A stretch of 64,000 bases of DNA from Renibacterium sp043789415 (GTDB taxonomy: Bacteria > Actinomycetota > Actinomycetes > Actinomycetales > Micrococcaceae): the NCBI RefSeq assembly GCF_043789415.1, contig NZ_JBDLLW010000001.1, positions 1,798,001-1,862,000 on the forward strand, written 5' to 3'. The notes beneath the pieces are model-generated. The model made no database searches. It saw only the letters and a list, made by a program, of their open reading frames with translations, and was not told where the DNA came from. Positions 36,309 through 43,792 of the stretch are shown piece by piece (within the stretch, counting starts at the first letter, position 1; the number at the start of each line of letters is the position of its first letter). Made by a program: the position numbers and the translations under genes.

Positions 36309-37282
36309 TCAACTCAGAACCCGTCTACTGGCTGATCGGCCTGGTTCTCCTGGTCTTCGGTGCGCTGATCTTCGTCGATAAGACCAATCCCAAACGCTAT
36401 ACCTCCGGGGCTTTCTGGTCGCTGATCGGTGCGAGCTTCATCTACGGCAGCTGGGTCGCTGCCAATGCAGTGCCGGCCTGGACCTTGGGCATCGTGGTGC
36501 TCGCCATCGTGTTCCTGGGCTCCTCCTCGAAGCTGCTCTTGGCTGGGACGGCGCAGACCACGAGTGCCGAACAGCGCGAGGTGAGCGCGGTGAAGTACGG
36601 CAATAAACTCCTTATCCCCGCTCTTTTGATCCCGTTGGTCACGATCGCCGTGACGATTGCCGCGCCCTATCTGACCGCGGCCGGGAAACCGTTGCTCGCC
36701 ACCGGCAGTGCAACCTTGATCGGCCTCGGGCTGGGTGCCGTGGTCGCCGTCGTGGTGGAACTCATCCTGCTGCGGCCGGTGAAGCCGGTGACATCGATCT
36801 ACGAAGGAAAGCGCCTGCTAGAGGCGATTGGCTGGGCGGCGATCCTGCCGCAGATGCTCTCGGTTTTGGGCATCTTATTCACCCAGGCCGGGGTGGGTGC
36901 CGCGGTGGGTGACATCATGAAATCAATCGTCCCGCCCGGCGTGCTGATCTTCGCGGTGATCGCCTACTGTCTGGGGATGGCCTTGTTCACCATCCTGATG
37001 GGCAACGCCTTTGCCGCTTTCCCGATTATGACGGCGGCGATCGGCTGGCCGCTGCTGATTGAAGGTTTTGATGGCAACCCCGCGGTGATCTTCGCGGTAG
37101 GAATGCTGGCCGGATTCTGCGGCACGCTGTGCACCCCGATGGCGGCGAATTTCAATATCGTTCCGGCAGCCTTGCTGGAGATGAAGAACAAGTACGGCGT
37201 GATCACCGCCCAGCTGCCCACCGCAGGAATCATCTTGCTGGCCAATATCGTGATCATGTTTCTCTTTGGCTTTCAGCACTAA
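36305..37282 (+). CDS. DUF979 family membrane protein
   Basis: 325 residues with about nine hydrophobic segments. Conserved features include DKTNPKRYTSGAFW near the N-terminus and GTLCTPMAANFNIVPAALLEM near the C-terminus. Second member of the DUF969/DUF979 pair; start ATG 36305 overlaps the preceding stop. Probably forms a complex with the DUF969 protein in the cytoplasmic membrane. Substrate not known. Confidence 0.88.
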   Translation: MINSEPVYWLIGLVLLVFGALIFVDKTNPKRYTSGAFWSLIGASFIYGSWVAANAVPAWTLGIVVLAIVFLGSSSKLLLAGTAQTTSAEQREVSAVKYGNKLLIPALLIPLVTIAVTIAAPYLTAAGKPLLATGSATLIGLGLGAVVAVVVELILLRPVKPVTSIYEGKRLLEAIGWAAILPQMLSVLGILFTQAGVGAAVGDIMKSIVPPGVLIFAVIAYCLGMALFTILMGNAFAAFPIMTAAIGWPLLIEGFDGNPAVIFAVGMLAGFCGTLCTPMAANFNIVPAALLEMKNKYGVITAQLPTAGIILLANIVIMFLFGFQH

Positions 37283-37305
37283 TCTCAACGATCAGGAGTT
37301 CTCGT

Positions 37306-38289
37306 ATGCGCATCCCCAGCAAAGCTGAGCTGGCGCCGGTCTATGCCTCGATCGTGCTGGAGAATCTCTCCCGGAGCTACCCTTATCATCTGGTTCACCT
37401 GGTGAAGGGCGAACAGGATGTACGGCCTGCAACGCAGCTCTACCCGGCTTTTCACACCTCCTATGACTGGCACTCCTGCGTCCATATGCACTGGCTCGGA
37501 GTCGAACTGCTGCGTTCGGGGTTGGAATCAGAGGCCTTGCGGACCAGGCTGAATGAGAATCTGGAAGCAGCCAAACTCCAGGTGGAAGCGGAGTACCTGC
37601 TGAGCCATCCGATCTTTGAGCGGCCCTATGGTTGGGCGTGGGCGGCCCGGCTGGCCGCATCCGCTGAGGCTTTTGGCCGCGAAGGCGATGCCGATGCCAA
37701 GCGCTGGAGTGCAGCCTTATCGCCGCTCAGTGAAGCGGTCTTCGGCAACGCCAGGAAATGGTCGACGTCGATCAATCACCCGGTGCGTCACGGTGTGCAC
37801 TCCAATACAGCTTTTGGCATCTCCTGGCTGATGAGCGCGGCGAAAGAGCTGGGACGCACGGCAGATTCGGCGGTGCTCAAAGCCGCCGCACTGCGACTTT
37901 TCCGTGCGGACCGCGATTGGGCTGGCCGTTGGGAACTCAGCGGGCAGGATTTTCTCTCGGCGGGGCTCTCCGAAGTCGATCTAATGTCCCGGGTGCTGAG
38001 CGCCACCGATTTCTCAGTGTGGTTCGAGGCCTTCCTACCGGAACCGGAGGACGTCGTCCGCCTCGCCGTGGTGACGGATAAGAGCGACGCTCAGATGGTG
38101 CACCTGGACGGCTTGAATCTCTCTCGGGCTGGTGCGCTGTATCGCATCTCCTCAGCTCTGGGCGATCAGCAACTTAGGGAGAGTGCCGATCTGCTGTTGA
38201 GTCACGGTCTGGAAGCGGTGGCCACCGATGAATTCGCGTCCTCGCACTGGCTGGCTTCCTTCGCCTGGGATGCTCTGCTCAGCCGCTGA
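37306..38289 (+). CDS. DUF2891 family protein
   Basis: 327 residues from ATG 37306, AGGAG site. The opening segment (residues about 5-60, with SYPYHLVHLV and YPAFHTSYDWHSCVH) is the DUF2891 hallmark; the His/Cys/Trp-rich patch resembles a sugar-processing (alpha/alpha)-barrel enzyme. It is the third gene of the DUF969-DUF979-DUF2891 operon and soluble. Its stop overlaps the first arm of a repeat hairpin. Catalytic role unknown. Confidence 0.85.
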   Translation: MRIPSKAELAPVYASIVLENLSRSYPYHLVHLVKGEQDVRPATQLYPAFHTSYDWHSCVHMHWLGVELLRSGLESEALRTRLNENLEAAKLQVEAEYLLSHPIFERPYGWAWAARLAASAEAFGREGDADAKRWSAALSPLSEAVFGNARKWSTSINHPVRHGVHSNTAFGISWLMSAAKELGRTADSAVLKAAALRLFRADRDWAGRWELSGQDFLSAGLSEVDLMSRVLSATDFSVWFEAFLPEPEDVVRLAVVTDKSDAQMVHLDGLNLSRAGALYRISSALGDQQLRESADLLLSHGLEAVATDEFASSHWLASFAWDALLSR

Positions 38290-38342
38290 GTGTGCAGATC
38301 TACATCTTAAAACCGGGTCTTAAGGTGTAAATCTGCACACTC
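38288..38342. repeat. Hairpin repeat, copy 2 (bidirectional terminator)
   Basis: Arms 38288-38310 and 38320-38342 are 23 bases with two mismatches and a 9-base loop. Shares GAGTGTGCAGATCTACA and CTTAA blocks with copy 1 at 32273. Again between convergent genes, here DUF2891 and the CmtR-like gene. Confidence 0.82.
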
Positions 38343-38350
38343 GATGAAGG

Positions 38351-38671
38351 TTAGTGCTCTGCGTGTAGCGGCTGGTGCTCTGGATCCACCGCGAGTGCCA
38401 GGCTGAGCAGGTCCTCCAGGGCGTGTGAGATCTTGTCGTCTGCTAGTTCGTAGCGGGTACGGCGCCCCTCGGGGATCGCCAGCACCAGACCACAGTCTCG
38501 TAGGCAGGCCAGGTGATTGGAGATGCTTTGCCGGGAAACCGCCAGCTGCTCGGCCAACTCAGAAGGGTAGCTGGGGGTTTCCACCAGCGTCATCAGAATC
38601 TGGGCTCGGGTTGCGTCGGAGAGCGCGTAGCCGAATCTGGCCAGTACGGCGCCCTTGGTGATCTTCTCCAT
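38351..38671 (-). CDS. ArsR/SmtB-family metal sensor, CmtR-like
   Basis: 106 residues from ATG 38671. Winged HTH with SELAEQLAVSRQSISNHLACLRDCGLV. The ACLRDC pair (Cys56, Cys60) sits in the recognition helix as in the Cd/Pb sensor CmtR. The C-terminal third ligand Cys of CmtR is missing; instead the tail has His99, His103 and His106. This may shift selectivity toward Zn or Co (inference). Divergent from a CDF exporter, which it probably represses. A longer in-frame reading overlaps that exporter and is rejected. Confidence 0.88.
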   Translation of the reverse strand: MEKITKGAVLARFGYALSDATRAQILMTLVETPSYPSELAEQLAVSRQSISNHLACLRDCGLVLAIPEGRRTRYELADDKISHALEDLLSLALAVDPEHQPLHAEH

Positions 38672-38729
38672 GCTCCAACGATACAGCTGAGAATGACTCC
38701 AGTTATCGTTTAGTTCAGCGTTTTGTGAA

Positions 38730-38745
38730 TACATAATCTGATGTA
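38730..38745. promoter_or_regulatory. CmtR-like operator candidate
   Basis: TACAT (38730-38734) and ATGTA (38741-38745) form an inverted repeat with a 6-base spacer, 10 bp before the CDF start. Short and A/T-rich like other ArsR-family sites. Confidence 0.5.
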
Positions 38746-38755
38746 CTATTGAATT

Positions 38756-39682
38756 ATGAGCGGACACAGTCATGACCACAGCCCAGTCGCCGGCGATAGT
38801 AAGCACCGGCGGCGGATAGCCATCGCCTTGACGATCACCCTCGCGGTTTTCGTCTTCCAGGTGATCGGCTCGATTATCACCGGATCTCTCGCGTTGCTCT
38901 TCGATTCAGCGCACGTGCTGACCGATGCCACCGGACTGGTGATGGCTTTGGTCGCCGCCTGGCTCAGTTCCCGCCCGGCGTCCGACAAGCGCAGCTGGGG
39001 CTTTGCCCGGGCCGAAGTGCTCGCCGCGACGGCGCAGGCTGCGCTGTTGCTCGGCGTCGGACTCTTTGTTTTGGTGGAGGGCATTCAGCGGTTGATCAAT
39101 CCGACCGAGGTGGCCAGTGCGGAGATGATCGTCTTCGGTGCGCTGGGTCTACTCGGAAATATTGCCGCTCTCCTGGTGCTCTCCGGCGGGCGCGGTGCCA
39201 ATTTCAATATGCGAGCAGCTTTCCTTGAAGTGCTCAACGACGCTCTTGGCTCGCTCGCCGTCATCGTCGCCGCGATTATCATTTCCACCACCGGTTTCGT
39301 GCAGGCAGATGCCCTGGTCGCCATGCTGATCGGCGTGATGATTCTGCCGCGCACCGTCAAGTTGCTCTGGGAGACGATCAATGTGCTTTTGGAGGCGACG
39401 CCGAAAGGCCTCGACGTCGCAGAACTCCGGCAGCATATCCTCGAGCTGCCCCACGTCCTGGACGTGCACGATCTGCACGTCAGCCAGATCGCCACCGGCC
39501 TACCGGTGCTCACCGCCCATGTGGTGCTGGAGGCCTCCTGCTTCCAGGACGGACACGCTCCGCAGATGCTCGATGAACTGCAGAAGTGCGTGGCGGAGCA
39601 CTTCGAGGTCAGTATCGAGCATTCGACCTTCCAGCTCGAATTAGAAGCACACAACGAGCACGAGCACGGAGTGCACGCCTGA
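38756..39682 (+). CDS. Cation diffusion facilitator (CDF) metal exporter
   Basis: 308 residues. Six membrane helices with the metal sites FDSAHVLTD (helix II) and LEVLNDALG (helix V, His-to-Asn variant of HxxxD). The N-terminus (SGHSHDH) and C-terminus (HNEHEHGVHA) are His-rich, as in ZitB/CzcD. Exports Zn, Cd or Co in exchange for protons. The helix V position carries Asn instead of the common His, which can alter selectivity. Starts immediately after a putative CmtR operator. Two genes upstream of the metal-regulated RiPP locus. Confidence 0.92.
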   Translation: MSGHSHDHSPVAGDSKHRRRIAIALTITLAVFVFQVIGSIITGSLALLFDSAHVLTDATGLVMALVAAWLSSRPASDKRSWGFARAEVLAATAQAALLLGVGLFVLVEGIQRLINPTEVASAEMIVFGALGLLGNIAALLVLSGGRGANFNMRAAFLEVLNDALGSLAVIVAAIIISTTGFVQADALVAMLIGVMILPRTVKLLWETINVLLEATPKGLDVAELRQHILELPHVLDVHDLHVSQIATGLPVLTAHVVLEASCFQDGHAPQMLDELQKCVAEHFEVSIEHSTFQLELEAHNEHEHGVHA

Positions 39683-39752
39683 GGCTCTAGTGGTTCAGCG
39701 GCTGTATCGCGCCGCGATTGAGATTGACTTCCTCAGCAGGTCGGGGTTAGTG

Positions 39753-39791
39753 TAATCAGACTAATGAGAACCGTTCTCATTAGTCTGATTA
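39753..39791. promoter_or_regulatory. 39-bp perfect palindrome, Zur/Fur-type operator
   Basis: Nineteen bases each side of C39772 are fully complementary. The core TGAGAACCGTTCTCA (39765-39779) has the 7-1-7 form of Fur-superfamily boxes and is close to actinobacterial Zur sites (AATGAAAAC...GTTTTCATT). A TTGACT -35 (39724) and TAGTGT -10 (39748) with an 18-base spacer put the transcription start inside the palindrome, so binding would block transcription. DtxR/IdeR boxes look different (TTAGG...CCTAA). A related box lies at 48882. Confidence 0.8.
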
Positions 39792-39806
39792 TGAATGGAG
39801 AGCATC

Positions 39807-39920
39807 ATGGCTGAAGTCCGCTTTGAAGATCTGAATGGTTCCGATATCTTGGCAGCCCCGCAGGATCCGGGAACTCACGCAATGGTTCAGAACCCCTTCG
39901 CCTGGAGTGAAGAGAACTAA
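39807..39920 (+). CDS. Candidate RiPP precursor peptide (37 residues)
   Basis: ATG 39807 with a GGAG site (about 39797) encodes 37 residues, too short for usual gene callers. The N-terminal half is acidic (VRFEDLNGSDIL, residues 4-15), as expected for a leader recognised by an RRE. The C-terminal half holds Thr23, His24, Met26, Phe31, Trp33 and Ser34 and ends EEN. There is no Cys. X-Pro bonds occur at 17-18, 20-21 and 29-30. It follows a metal-type operator and precedes YcaO-type modification genes. A terminator-like hairpin downstream would give it higher expression than the enzymes. Its status as precursor is inferred from context. Confidence 0.75.
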   Translation: MAEVRFEDLNGSDILAAPQDPGTHAMVQNPFAWSEEN

Positions 39921-39935
39921 TTTCTCGTAATCCCT

Positions 39936-39972
39936 AAGCTGCCCTGGCTCTTCGCACGAGCCGGGGCAGCTT
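39936..39972 (+). terminator. Terminator/attenuator between precursor and enzyme genes
   Basis: AAGCTGCCCTGGCTC (39936-39950) pairs with 39958-39972 with one wobble around a 7-base loop, followed by TTTACC. Partial termination would give excess precursor mRNA, as is usual in RiPP operons. Confidence 0.75.
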
Positions 39973-39997
39973 TACCTCAGGTTTAAGGAACTCCAGC

Positions 39998-40756
39998 ATG
40001 CTTTCCCAAAATCATCACCTCTATCGAGGCCGAGACGGACTCTGGATATACAGCGGACCGCAGGACAGCTTCACGAAAATCCATGCTGACCCAGAGATAG
40101 TTGGCGCGGTTGCAGCTAAGCATCGTGCCCAGAATCCAGAAGATTCAGCCCAATCCACCTCGTTCCTAGAGATCGAGCAACAGCTTCTCAGCCGAGGAGT
40201 GCTCACCACGCGATCCAATCCGTCTTTTCAGCGAGAACCGGTGATAGAGGTCGTGGGTGATGGCTTGGTGGCGGAGTGGGTGAAGAGGATCGCGGAATCC
40301 AGCGGAATCGCTTATCAGCAGGGCGCAGCCCTGACCATCGATTGCGCAGGGTGGCTACCGGATCAGCGCTGGCGGGCAGAAGAGGAATCCAAACCCCAGC
40401 AGCCTAAACATTATTGCCACTACGAACCGGGTTCCATTGTGCTTGGGCCGTTTTCCATTCCGGGGAGGACGCCTCAGTATCGTGATCTGCGGGGACGGAG
40501 GTTGGCGGCAGCAGCACAGCCGGAGCAGATGAGGGAACTCTGGGGTTATCTGGAAAGCGGCACGGAGATTCTGCCGCCGGTAGAGGATGAGGCTTCGGCG
40601 GCCTTAGCGGCTGGGCTGCTGATGGCCGATGTACTCGCTTATTTGCGTGGCACACCCATCCCTAGTGAAAACCACCAGCTGGTATTGCACCGAGAAACCT
40701 CCACTTTGACTCGCCACTATGTCCTTCCTCTGCCGTCCGTCGCAGTCAACGGATGA
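39998..40756 (+). CDS. TOMM-type cyclodehydratase partner protein (E1-like/RRE)
   Basis: 252 residues. The N-terminal part (1-85) has the charged winged-helix look of an RRE (YRGRDGLWIYSG, then FLEIEQQLLSRGVLTT). The middle and C-terminal parts resemble the degenerate ThiF/E1-like cyclodehydratase domain: VVGDGLVAEWVKRI, GSIVLGPFSIPGRTPQYRDL and ASAALAAGLLMADVLAYLRG. The CxxC zinc ligands of canonical E1-like proteins are absent. Partner proteins of this type bring the precursor to YcaO. It overlaps the next gene by 4 bp. Assignment rests on pattern and context. Confidence 0.7.
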   Translation: MLSQNHHLYRGRDGLWIYSGPQDSFTKIHADPEIVGAVAAKHRAQNPEDSAQSTSFLEIEQQLLSRGVLTTRSNPSFQREPVIEVVGDGLVAEWVKRIAESSGIAYQQGAALTIDCAGWLPDQRWRAEEESKPQQPKHYCHYEPGSIVLGPFSIPGRTPQYRDLRGRRLAAAAQPEQMRELWGYLESGTEILPPVEDEASAALAAGLLMADVLAYLRGTPIPSENHQLVLHRETSTLTRHYVLPLPSVAVNG

Positions 40757-42318
40757 AGCCCGGCAGATTCAGCGAAGAGCACTGGGTCGAGCTCAACGAC
40801 GGTGCTCTGTTGGCAACTGAGGTCTTCTTCCCTGAGGTACTTCCCCAGACGGTGATCTTCACCAGAACCCCTTATGACAAGAGCCAGCTCAGGGCAGTAG
40901 CCCAAGGCTGGACCCGGGAAGGGTTTGTCTTTGTCGCTCAGGACGTTCGAGGACGCTATCGATCGACAGGAGAATGGATTCCCTATCGGAATGAGCTACA
41001 GGATGGTTCTGCTGCGGTGGACTGGATTGTGAGGCAGCCCTGGTCTGATGGGAGGGTCATTGCTTCAGGTGCCTCTTACGGTTCCTTCACCGCTTGGGGT
41101 TCCGCCAAGCATCCGAGTGTCTGCGGCGTTATCAGTGAAGTACCCGCAGGTGGACACCGCCGAGCCCATCTAGATGACTCGGGCATTCTGCGTCTTGCTG
41201 AATTCGTCCAGTGGACCCTGCGACATGGCTGGGGTCGCGAAAGCTGCGACCCCGCTGAGCTGCCGGGACGCGATGTGCTGGCCGAGATGCTCCTGACCTT
41301 ACCTATTCACTCGGTCTTCAGGGGGATTCCTCCAGGGCTGAGGGGATGGGGCTTCGAGCAGTTCTTGGACGATCTGGGCCTTGATGAAGCGATCAGCCAA
41401 TGTACAGTTCCCACGCTACATATCGGTGGCTGGTACGATCTGTTCCTCGGCGAAACCTTGAGGCAATGGTCTCTCGCCGGCAGCTCAGCAGGGGCCCTTC
41501 CGGAGAAGAGACTTGTTATCGGCCCGTGGGGGCATGCTTTGTCCAGTCCAGACACTTCGGAGGCGGGAGGGCGCGACCACGGCCCAGCATCACAGCTGGC
41601 GCTCGGGCCGTTGCAACTGGCCTGGGCGCACTCGATTCTCGACCCCGCAGGCCCCTCCACTGCGCTTTCTAGGGGCGAGCGAGTATTCATGATGGCCAAA
41701 AATACCTGGCTTGAGGCCTGGCCAGAACCAGAGAGTAGAGAGCTGGATCTTATTCTCGATGTCGATCAGATGCTCAGGGGCAGGGCGAGCGGCGGGTCAG
41801 GGATCAGCCAGTGCACTTATGATCTGGCAAACCCGCGGCCTAGCTTAGTCTGGCAGAGCGATCGGGGTTCGCTGCGGACGAGAACCGATGCGCTGTATTT
41901 CCGTACGGAGACCGTGGAACACGGTTTCGCGATCACCGGTGCTCCGAGAATGACGTTGCGGATTCCCGAAAACGACAGCGGAGGAGACTGGATCTGCCAC
42001 CTCAACCAGATACTGCCCGATGGCAAGGCGCTCCGCCTCTGCTCCGGAGCGGGGGTCGTTGAACCGGGGGTTTCGCAGCTCACCTTGGAACTGAACGAAA
42101 CGGCGATCTGGTGTGTTGCGGGAAGCTGTCTGGAGCTTGAACTCGCCACCGGCGACTTCCCCTTCCTGGCCAGGAATCTCCCCGGACGCGATAGATACCA
42201 TGACGTCGCCGTCGAAAGTGTTACCTGCCAGGGGCTGCTGACCGGAGCCGGCGGCAGTATTTTGCACTTGCCGATCAGCGGAGCTTCAATCCCAGAATCA
42301 GAAGGAGCTTTCTTGTGA
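40753..42318 (+). CDS. CocE/NonD (S15, X-Pro dipeptidyl-peptidase type) hydrolase
   Basis: 521 residues. N-terminal alpha/beta hydrolase domain with DVRGRYRSTGEW, the nucleophile elbow GASYGS (Ser about 116) and IGGWYDLF and IGPWGHAL carrying the acid/base residues. The C-terminal jelly-roll (about 330-510) is normal for the family. No signal peptide. Coupled by ATGA and GTGA overlaps to its neighbours, so its action is likely on the RiPP. The precursor has three X-Pro bonds, which suggests a peptidase that trims it (inference). It could alternatively be an esterase or amidase. Confidence 0.85.
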   Translation: MKPGRFSEEHWVELNDGALLATEVFFPEVLPQTVIFTRTPYDKSQLRAVAQGWTREGFVFVAQDVRGRYRSTGEWIPYRNELQDGSAAVDWIVRQPWSDGRVIASGASYGSFTAWGSAKHPSVCGVISEVPAGGHRRAHLDDSGILRLAEFVQWTLRHGWGRESCDPAELPGRDVLAEMLLTLPIHSVFRGIPPGLRGWGFEQFLDDLGLDEAISQCTVPTLHIGGWYDLFLGETLRQWSLAGSSAGALPEKRLVIGPWGHALSSPDTSEAGGRDHGPASQLALGPLQLAWAHSILDPAGPSTALSRGERVFMMAKNTWLEAWPEPESRELDLILDVDQMLRGRASGGSGISQCTYDLANPRPSLVWQSDRGSLRTRTDALYFRTETVEHGFAITGAPRMTLRIPENDSGGDWICHLNQILPDGKALRLCSGAGVVEPGVSQLTLELNETAIWCVAGSCLELELATGDFPFLARNLPGRDRYHDVAVESVTCQGLLTGAGGSILHLPISGASIPESEGAFL

Positions 42319-43772
42319 AAACGACTCAGTTGCAGGCTTACCTCGCTGCTATCGAGGCACCAGAGTCGGAAAAACAGCTTTTCGACCGGCGATTGGGCCT
42401 GGTCGTCAACGTTCAGGAATATCAAGCCAGCAGCCGAATGCCGAGGAGCTGGATCGGCTGGAGTGCTAAAGCTTCAAACAGCCTGGAATTCGCCTCCTGG
42501 CAAGGAGAAAGGTTCGGTTTCGGAGCGGCCCTGAATCAACACGATCGAGCGCGTCGGGCTTGCGTAGGTGAAGTCGCCGAGCGCTACAGTGGAAACGCTG
42601 TACCCGAGCAATTGCTCTTCAGCACCGCGGAGAAGCTGCGAGGCCAGGGCGTCGACGTCGTCGATCTGCAATCATTTGCGCTTTATTCTCAGGAGCAGTA
42701 CCGGGATCCGGGTTTCCCTTTTCAGCCGCTGATGGATTCGCTGGAGATTTCCTGGGTTATTGGTATGAACTTGCGAACAAAGCAGCCGGTCGCTCTGCCT
42801 GCTTCGATGGCGTACCTCAACTTTCACCGAGGTGAGCGGCTGAGTGAGCCAGCCCTACATGCTTTGCAGTACGCAGGTATCGCGACAGGGCAGAGCGTGG
42901 AACACGCAGAGCATTTCGCCTTGGCGGAACTCTTCGAACGCGATGCGAATACCATCTGGTGGGCGAGCGGCGCTCCGGCGGTGAGGATCTCCGATACTCA
43001 GGATTTCCTCGACTACCATGCTATCGATGGCTACGACCCCGTGGCTCGGAAGCACTCATTTCCCGGGGAACTGAAAGTACGGCTTTTTTCGATTCCTCAT
43101 CAGTTCGGCGTCCCGGTGGTGGCCGCATTCATTGAAGACCCGGTTGAACGCCTTATCTCCTATGGCACGGCCTGCCGACCCAAACCCCGTGAAGCTGCCG
43201 CAAAAGCGCTGGTTGAAGCCTTCGCGATGCTCGAGCTCACCGCGGAGGTCGCTGACCCCGAGAGTAACCATTGGAAGGCCCTGAACCGGGGTGAACTGCC
43301 TCAGCAGGCTTTTGTGCCGTTTCGCGAAGACCGACTGTACTGCAATGACTTCCGTGGTGACTACCGTGATTTCGTCGACTTACCAATGGTGGCGCAGCTG
43401 TACCTCGATCCCAGAATGCAAGCGCAGCCGCTTGACCGGCTGCGGCCCGAATCGCACACGGATTATCCTGTGACCAGCTTCGCGGAAATGCCCAGTATCG
43501 AGGGTGATTGGGAATCTGTCCGAGCCAGCTACCTGGACATTCTCACCCGGTCTGGGATGGAGTGCTATTCGGTCGATGTGAGCACTAGCGATGTCAAAAA
43601 GGCCGGGCTCTCGGTGGTGAGGGTGGTAGCGCCAGGACTCTACGGAAACCCGCCCGCGGCTTTCCCGTATCTGGGCGGAACCCGGCTTTACACGATTCCG
43701 CAACAACTCGGGATGCGTGATTCCGTGCTCACCGCAGAGGATCTGTACCCGCACCCTATCCCTCATGTCTGA
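42315..43772 (+). CDS. YcaO-domain peptide-backbone-modifying enzyme 1
   Basis: 485 residues. ATP-binding Glu motifs are visible: CVGEVAERYSGN (about 91-102), LAELFERDAN (about 207-216) and EAAAKALVEAFAMLEL (about 288-303). The C-terminus ends PHPIPHV, a Pro-rich tail as in active YcaOs. YcaO proteins activate a backbone amide with ATP to form azolines, thioamides or amidines. GTG start overlaps the hydrolase stop. A second YcaO follows 20 bp later. Confidence 0.88.
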   Translation: MKTTQLQAYLAAIEAPESEKQLFDRRLGLVVNVQEYQASSRMPRSWIGWSAKASNSLEFASWQGERFGFGAALNQHDRARRACVGEVAERYSGNAVPEQLLFSTAEKLRGQGVDVVDLQSFALYSQEQYRDPGFPFQPLMDSLEISWVIGMNLRTKQPVALPASMAYLNFHRGERLSEPALHALQYAGIATGQSVEHAEHFALAELFERDANTIWWASGAPAVRISDTQDFLDYHAIDGYDPVARKHSFPGELKVRLFSIPHQFGVPVVAAFIEDPVERLISYGTACRPKPREAAAKALVEAFAMLELTAEVADPESNHWKALNRGELPQQAFVPFREDRLYCNDFRGDYRDFVDLPMVAQLYLDPRMQAQPLDRLRPESHTDYPVTSFAEMPSIEGDWESVRASYLDILTRSGMECYSVDVSTSDVKKAGLSVVRVVAPGLYGNPPAAFPYLGGTRLYTIPQQLGMRDSVLTAEDLYPHPIPHV

Positions 43773-43792
43773 AACCGACGGCGAAAGAAACC

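Noticed and set aside
39753..39791. Reading the palindrome as an IdeR/DtxR iron box
   Set aside because: The DtxR/IdeR consensus (TTAGGTTAG-type) is not present; the 7-1-7 TGAGAAY-N-RTTCTCA form fits Fur/Zur better.
39753..39791. Reading the palindrome as a simple terminator of the CDF gene
   Set aside because: It overlaps a promoter-like pair and its core recurs at 48882 before other genes, so an operator is more likely; some terminator effect is not excluded.
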